Below are positions 60,693 to 64,000 of a DNA stretch of 64,000 nt, piece after piece. The stretch's first letter is position 1, and the number at the start of each line of letters is the position of its first letter. The notes under the pieces are model-generated. The model was not told where the DNA came from and made no database searches. It worked only from the letters and a program-made list of their open reading frames with translations. The DNA comes from Ilyomonas sp964249755. Its GTDB lineage: Bacteria > Bacteroidota > Bacteroidia > Chitinophagales > Chitinophagaceae. The DNA lies in NCBI GenBank assembly GCA_964249755.1, contig CAXUDB010000002.1:124001-188000 (forward strand), in the 5' to 3' direction. Position numbers and translations under genes: made by a program.

Positions 60693-62003
60693 ATGACAGC
60701 AATCGTTATTATTCTGTTTGCCCTTATCATCCTGAATGGCGTGTTTGCCATGAGCGAGATTGCGCTGGTTTCGTCGCGTAAGTCGCGATTGGAGAGCCAG
60801 GCGCTGAAAGGCGATAAGAAGGCAAAAGAGGCTTTGGAATTAGCTAACCATCCTGAATCTTTTATTTCTACTGTACAGCTTGCTATAACGCTTATCACTT
60901 TTATCACCGGTATTTATTCAGGTAAAAATATTGAAGGCGCTTTTACCTCTTTTTTTGAGCGATTCGATCTGTTGCGGCCTTACAGCGAAAATATTTCTAC
61001 CGTGCTGGTCATCATCATCATTACCTATTTCTCACTGGTATTTGGTGAGCTGGTGCCGAAGCGGATTGGATTAAGTAACCCGGAGGGAATTGCCAAAGTA
61101 ATGGCGCGCCCGATGCGCGTAGTTACCTCTATTACTTACCCGTTTATCTGGCTGTTATCGCAAAGCAGCAATGTGCTAATAAAGTTGTTGCGCATCAAAC
61201 CCAAAGATTCGCAGGTAACGGAGGATGAAATCAAAGCTATCATCAGCGAAGGCACCGAACATGGCACCATTGAAGAAGCCGAGCAACTGATTATTGAGCG
61301 CGTGTTTCATTTAGGCGACCGCAATATTACCTCGCTGATGACACACCGCAGTGATATGACGTGGCTGGATATGAGCGCAACGGTTGACCAGGTTCGGAAC
61401 AACCATGATATTCATTCGGTGTACCCACTTTGTGATGGTTCGATAGACGAGATTAAAGGTGTCATCTTCCTGAAAGATCTGTTTGTGGCGAAGCCTGATG
61501 CAAAACTGGATTCGCTGATGCAGCCTGCGGTGTTTGTGCCTGAAAACAATACTGCTTACCAGGTGCTGGAGAAGTTTCAAAGCTCAAAGATTCATTATGC
61601 TTTTATTGTGGATGAATACGGCACGCTACAGGGCATGATTACGCTGAACGATATTCTGGAAGCGATTGTAGGAGATATTGCGCAGCCGCACGAAGAGGAT
61701 TATGAAATCGTACGCCGTGAAGATGACAGTTTCCTGGTGGATGCTCAGATTCCTTACTTCGATTTCCTGTCGCATTTTCATATCACGTATTGGCTGGAGG
61801 AAGAAGATACTGAAACCTTCAACACATTGGCAGGTTTTATTTTGTATCACCTGGAACGCATTCCGGTTACCGGCGATGTAATGACACACCGGGGATTCTC
61901 CTTTGAAATAATGGACATGGACGGACAGCGGATTGATAAAGTGCTGATTACATTGTCGGACAAAAAGAAGGCAGAGTATGAAGAGAGTTTAAAGGAAGAA
62001 TAA
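60693..62003 (+). CDS. CNNM/CorC-HlyC family membrane protein with CBS domains
   Basis: The 436-residue protein has an N-terminal DUF21 (CNNM) membrane region of four hydrophobic segments (GVFAMSEIALVSSRKSRLES start), two CBS domains (VTEDEIKAIISEGTEHGTIE linker, HSVYPLCDGSIDEIKGVIFL, YAFIVDEYGTLQGMITLND) and a C-terminal CorC_HlyC domain. Relatives are linked to magnesium or cobalt efflux and are sometimes mislabelled hemolysins. Start ATG 60693 fits the signal-like beginning. Confidence 0.9.
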   Translation: MTAIVIILFALIILNGVFAMSEIALVSSRKSRLESQALKGDKKAKEALELANHPESFISTVQLAITLITFITGIYSGKNIEGAFTSFFERFDLLRPYSENISTVLVIIIITYFSLVFGELVPKRIGLSNPEGIAKVMARPMRVVTSITYPFIWLLSQSSNVLIKLLRIKPKDSQVTEDEIKAIISEGTEHGTIEEAEQLIIERVFHLGDRNITSLMTHRSDMTWLDMSATVDQVRNNHDIHSVYPLCDGSIDEIKGVIFLKDLFVAKPDAKLDSLMQPAVFVPENNTAYQVLEKFQSSKIHYAFIVDEYGTLQGMITLNDILEAIVGDIAQPHEEDYEIVRREDDSFLVDAQIPYFDFLSHFHITYWLEEEDTETFNTLAGFILYHLERIPVTGDVMTHRGFSFEIMDMDGQRIDKVLITLSDKKKAEYEESLKEE

Positions 62004-62368
62004 TACAAAGTTTACTATTAGATAAAGAATGTAAGAGGTGATCATTTTGAAATGTTTTTCGCTATTATCATTTACCCTTCTTAAGCCATATCTAATTTTT
62101 GTTCCTGTATTTTAAGCTTTCGCTTTTATCTCTTTACTATCTTCACAAGAGCTTTGTTATATATGCCGCATGAGAATGATTCTTAGCATAATTCTTGCTT
62201 TTAGGCCGGAGCATCCGTAACACGCTGCTATGAGATCGCCCGGCATTTCAACGCATCCTGCAACAGAACAATGAAGTTTCCCTGGCATCTTCTAAGTTGG
62301 CAATAACACGAATTATTTTGCTTTTACAAATCCAACTATAAAAGCAAGCATAACATGAGACTATAACC

Positions 62369-64000
62369 ATGCCTGACGGGAAGATCTGGTACTTGTTTAT
62401 TATACTAATGTGCCTCAGCCTGACCGCCTTGGCGCAGCAGGCAGAGTTTGTTGCGGACAAGACATCCGGCTGCTCTCCACTCGCAATTTCTTTTACTAAT
62501 AAATCCACCGGCTTTTCCGCTTCTGCCGTGTATGCCTGGGATTTTGGCAATACCAATAGTTCTGCGTTGGAAAACCCCGGCACCACTTATAACGATGAAG
62601 GCGATTATACTGTTACGCTTACCGTTACTGATGGAACTCTAAAGTCGTCAAAATCGATGGCGATCAAGGTGTATAAAAAACCAGTGGTTGATTTTTCGGT
62701 GGATATCACACGTGGCTGTGCGCCACTTGCTGTTACGTTCGACAGTCATTCCGAAGCAGGTGACGGAACCATCAGCACTTACACCTGGGACTTTGGTGAT
62801 GGTATCGCTCAGGCAGGCCAAGGCACACAAGTGCATACTTACAATATTGCTAAAATCATTTCGCCCAGTCTTACCGTTACCAACAGCTACGGTTGCTTCA
62901 ACACTGCATCAAAGCCGCAACTGATAGAAGTATTGCCGCGGGTGATTGCTGCTTTTAGCCCCAACCGAACCGTGCTTTGTACTGTACAGCAGGCTCTTTC
63001 GTTCATCAATACCAGCGCAGGCACAGGAACACTTACCTATAGCTGGGATTTTGGCGATGGTGCTACTTCTATTGCACCTCAGCCGCAGCATACTTACAAT
63101 AAAGCTGGTACTTATCCTGTAAAACTTACTGCGACCAGCAAAGACGGCTGCATATCTGATACGGTGTTTCAAACACCCATTAACGTAGCCGATTTTCATA
63201 CGAAGATTTCGGCGCAGCCGGTAATTTGCCAGAACACGCCTGCGATTTTTACTGATGTTAGCACGCCTGCAGCCACTATAAGGCAATGGTTGGTAAATGG
63301 TGCAGTAACCATTGACACCTTAGGTAATCAACTGCAGCATACGTTCGCTACACCGGGTAATTACAAGATAGACTTGATTAATATTTATGAGACCTGTCCT
63401 GATACAAGCCACAATACAATTACAGTTCAGCCTGCACCGGCAGTAACAGGTTTTGTGGCTGCCTTGCAAGGTAGTTGCGGCGCGCCCGTAACCGTTAACT
63501 TCCGGGATACCTCAAAAGGAACTACGGGCTGGCTATGGGACTTTGGTAATGGTGAAACTGCTTCCGGTCAATCAGCGTCTCATTTGTTTACGGCTGAAGG
63601 CATGTACAACATCACACTTTCTGCCAGCAATGCAAACGGCTGCACAGCGCGGGTAGTGCAGCCGGTGAATGTGCATAAAGCAAGCGTGGTTATTGCTTCT
63701 TCGGAAGGAGACTTGGGGTGCGAGACAAAAACAACTGTTTTTTCCGCTGTTTCGGAAGAAGGCATTGCTCAGTACGACTGGGATTTTGGAGACGGAACAG
63801 CTCACTCACTCAATGCAACTCCACAGCATGTTTTCACATCGCCAGGGCATTATACCATCTCGCTTGATTATGTAACAACGGGTGGTTGCAAAGGCAAATC
63901 AACCTATACGCTGGATGTGTATGAGAGACCCAAGTTTGATTTTACTGCTGTACCCGGCACTACCCTTTGCGGCAGCAATCCTGTAAGTTTCGACGTTACC
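62369..64000 (+). CDS. Large secreted PKD-repeat protein, 3' end beyond window
   Basis: An open frame starts at ATG 62369 and stays open through base 64000, giving at least 544 residues. A signal peptide (YLFIILMCLSLTALA) is followed by repeated PKD domains with the core W-D-F-G-D/N-G (YAWDFGNTN, YTWDFGDGI, YSWDFGDGA, WLWDFGNGE, YDWDFGDGT) about 90 residues apart. PKD modules are beta-sandwich spacers of surface proteins and often lead to a sorting domain at the C-terminus in Bacteroidota. The 366 bases before it (62004-62368) show no gene and no clear promoter. Catalytic modules, if any, lie outside the window. Confidence 0.88.
   Translation, partial: MPDGKIWYLFIILMCLSLTALAQQAEFVADKTSGCSPLAISFTNKSTGFSASAVYAWDFGNTNSSALENPGTTYNDEGDYTVTLTVTDGTLKSSKSMAIKVYKKPVVDFSVDITRGCAPLAVTFDSHSEAGDGTISTYTWDFGDGIAQAGQGTQVHTYNIAKIISPSLTVTNSYGCFNTASKPQLIEVLPRVIAAFSPNRTVLCTVQQALSFINTSAGTGTLTYSWDFGDGATSIAPQPQHTYNKAGTYPVKLTATSKDGCISDTVFQTPINVADFHTKISAQPVICQNTPAIFTDVSTPAATIRQWLVNGAVTIDTLGNQLQHTFATPGNYKIDLINIYETCPDTSHNTITVQPAPAVTGFVAALQGSCGAPVTVNFRDTSKGTTGWLWDFGNGETASGQSASHLFTAEGMYNITLSASNANGCTARVVQPVNVHKASVVIASSEGDLGCETKTTVFSAVSEEGIAQYDWDFGDGTAHSLNATPQHVFTSPGHYTISLDYVTTGGCKGKSTYTLDVYERPKFDFTAVPGTTLCGSNPVSFDVT

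Noticed and set aside
60493..60696. 67-codon open frame after the aldo/keto reductase
   Set aside because: It contains the reductase terminator hairpin and overlaps the promoter side of the CorC-like gene.

Overview
The window looks like chromosomal DNA of a Bacteroidota species, most likely of the Chitinophagaceae or Sphingobacteriia type. The evidence is a SusC/SusD pair, a GldH gliding lipoprotein, a type IX secretion C-terminal sorting domain, a FucP-like sugar transporter, promoter words of the TAnnTTTG type, and start codons that almost never have a Shine-Dalgarno sequence. I see no rRNA or tRNA genes. Most of the sequence is ordinary core chromosome. The unusual material is concentrated in a few intergenic stretches.

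Layout. 1-6.7 kb: the 3' end of era, der, a phosphohexomutase on the minus strand, a lysozyme-like protein, a lone receiver protein and two small hypothetical genes. 6.8-9.5 kb: an accessory island of three AT-rich minus-strand genes (two lipoproteins and one cytosolic protein). Each is followed by a long imperfect palindrome with attC-like architecture, and no integrase is present. Next to the island is a phase-coherent 21-bp repeat array. 9.6-18.3 kb: pnp, rpsO, an acetyltransferase, a thioredoxin-like protein, and an operon in which a VapBC-type toxin-antitoxin pair sits between a VWA protein and its AAA+ partner. 18.3-18.8 kb: a degenerate tandem array with a 42-bp period, directly upstream of a carB gene that encodes only the N-terminal half of the enzyme. 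20.5-32 kb: a Uma2 pseudogene, yicC, gldH, a SusCD pair, a GyrI-like protein and a large FG-GAP/ASPIC lipoprotein. 32.8-33.0 kb: a compact transcription unit with its own promoter and terminator, carrying a 15-codon ORF behind a perfect Shine-Dalgarno sequence.

33-46.5 kb: GSCFA, HMG-CoA-lyase-like and RlmB genes in one operon, a T9SS cargo protein, an amino-sugar salvage pair (N-acetylglucosamine kinase and MurQ), a CtpA-type protease, a KAS III-like synthase, a sugar transporter with a ROK kinase, and a glycosyltransferase with a flippase-like membrane protein. 46.5-51.2 kb: a SAM-I riboswitch on the minus strand controls metY-metX-hom. Behind hom lies a toxin-antitoxin pair whose YoeB-like toxin has a single in-frame TGA. 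51.2-64 kb: an alpha-oxoamine synthase (sphingolipid or sulfonolipid type), a sulfatase-fold membrane enzyme, a GH13 amylase, a cysteine desulfurase, RluD, an aldo/keto reductase, a CorC/HlyC protein, and the start of a long PKD-repeat surface protein that runs off the window.

The best candidates for something undescribed are the cassette-like array at 6.8-9.1 kb and the short SD-bearing transcript at 32.85-33.03 kb. After them come the two helically phased repeat arrays at 9.29-9.48 and 18.36-18.74 kb.
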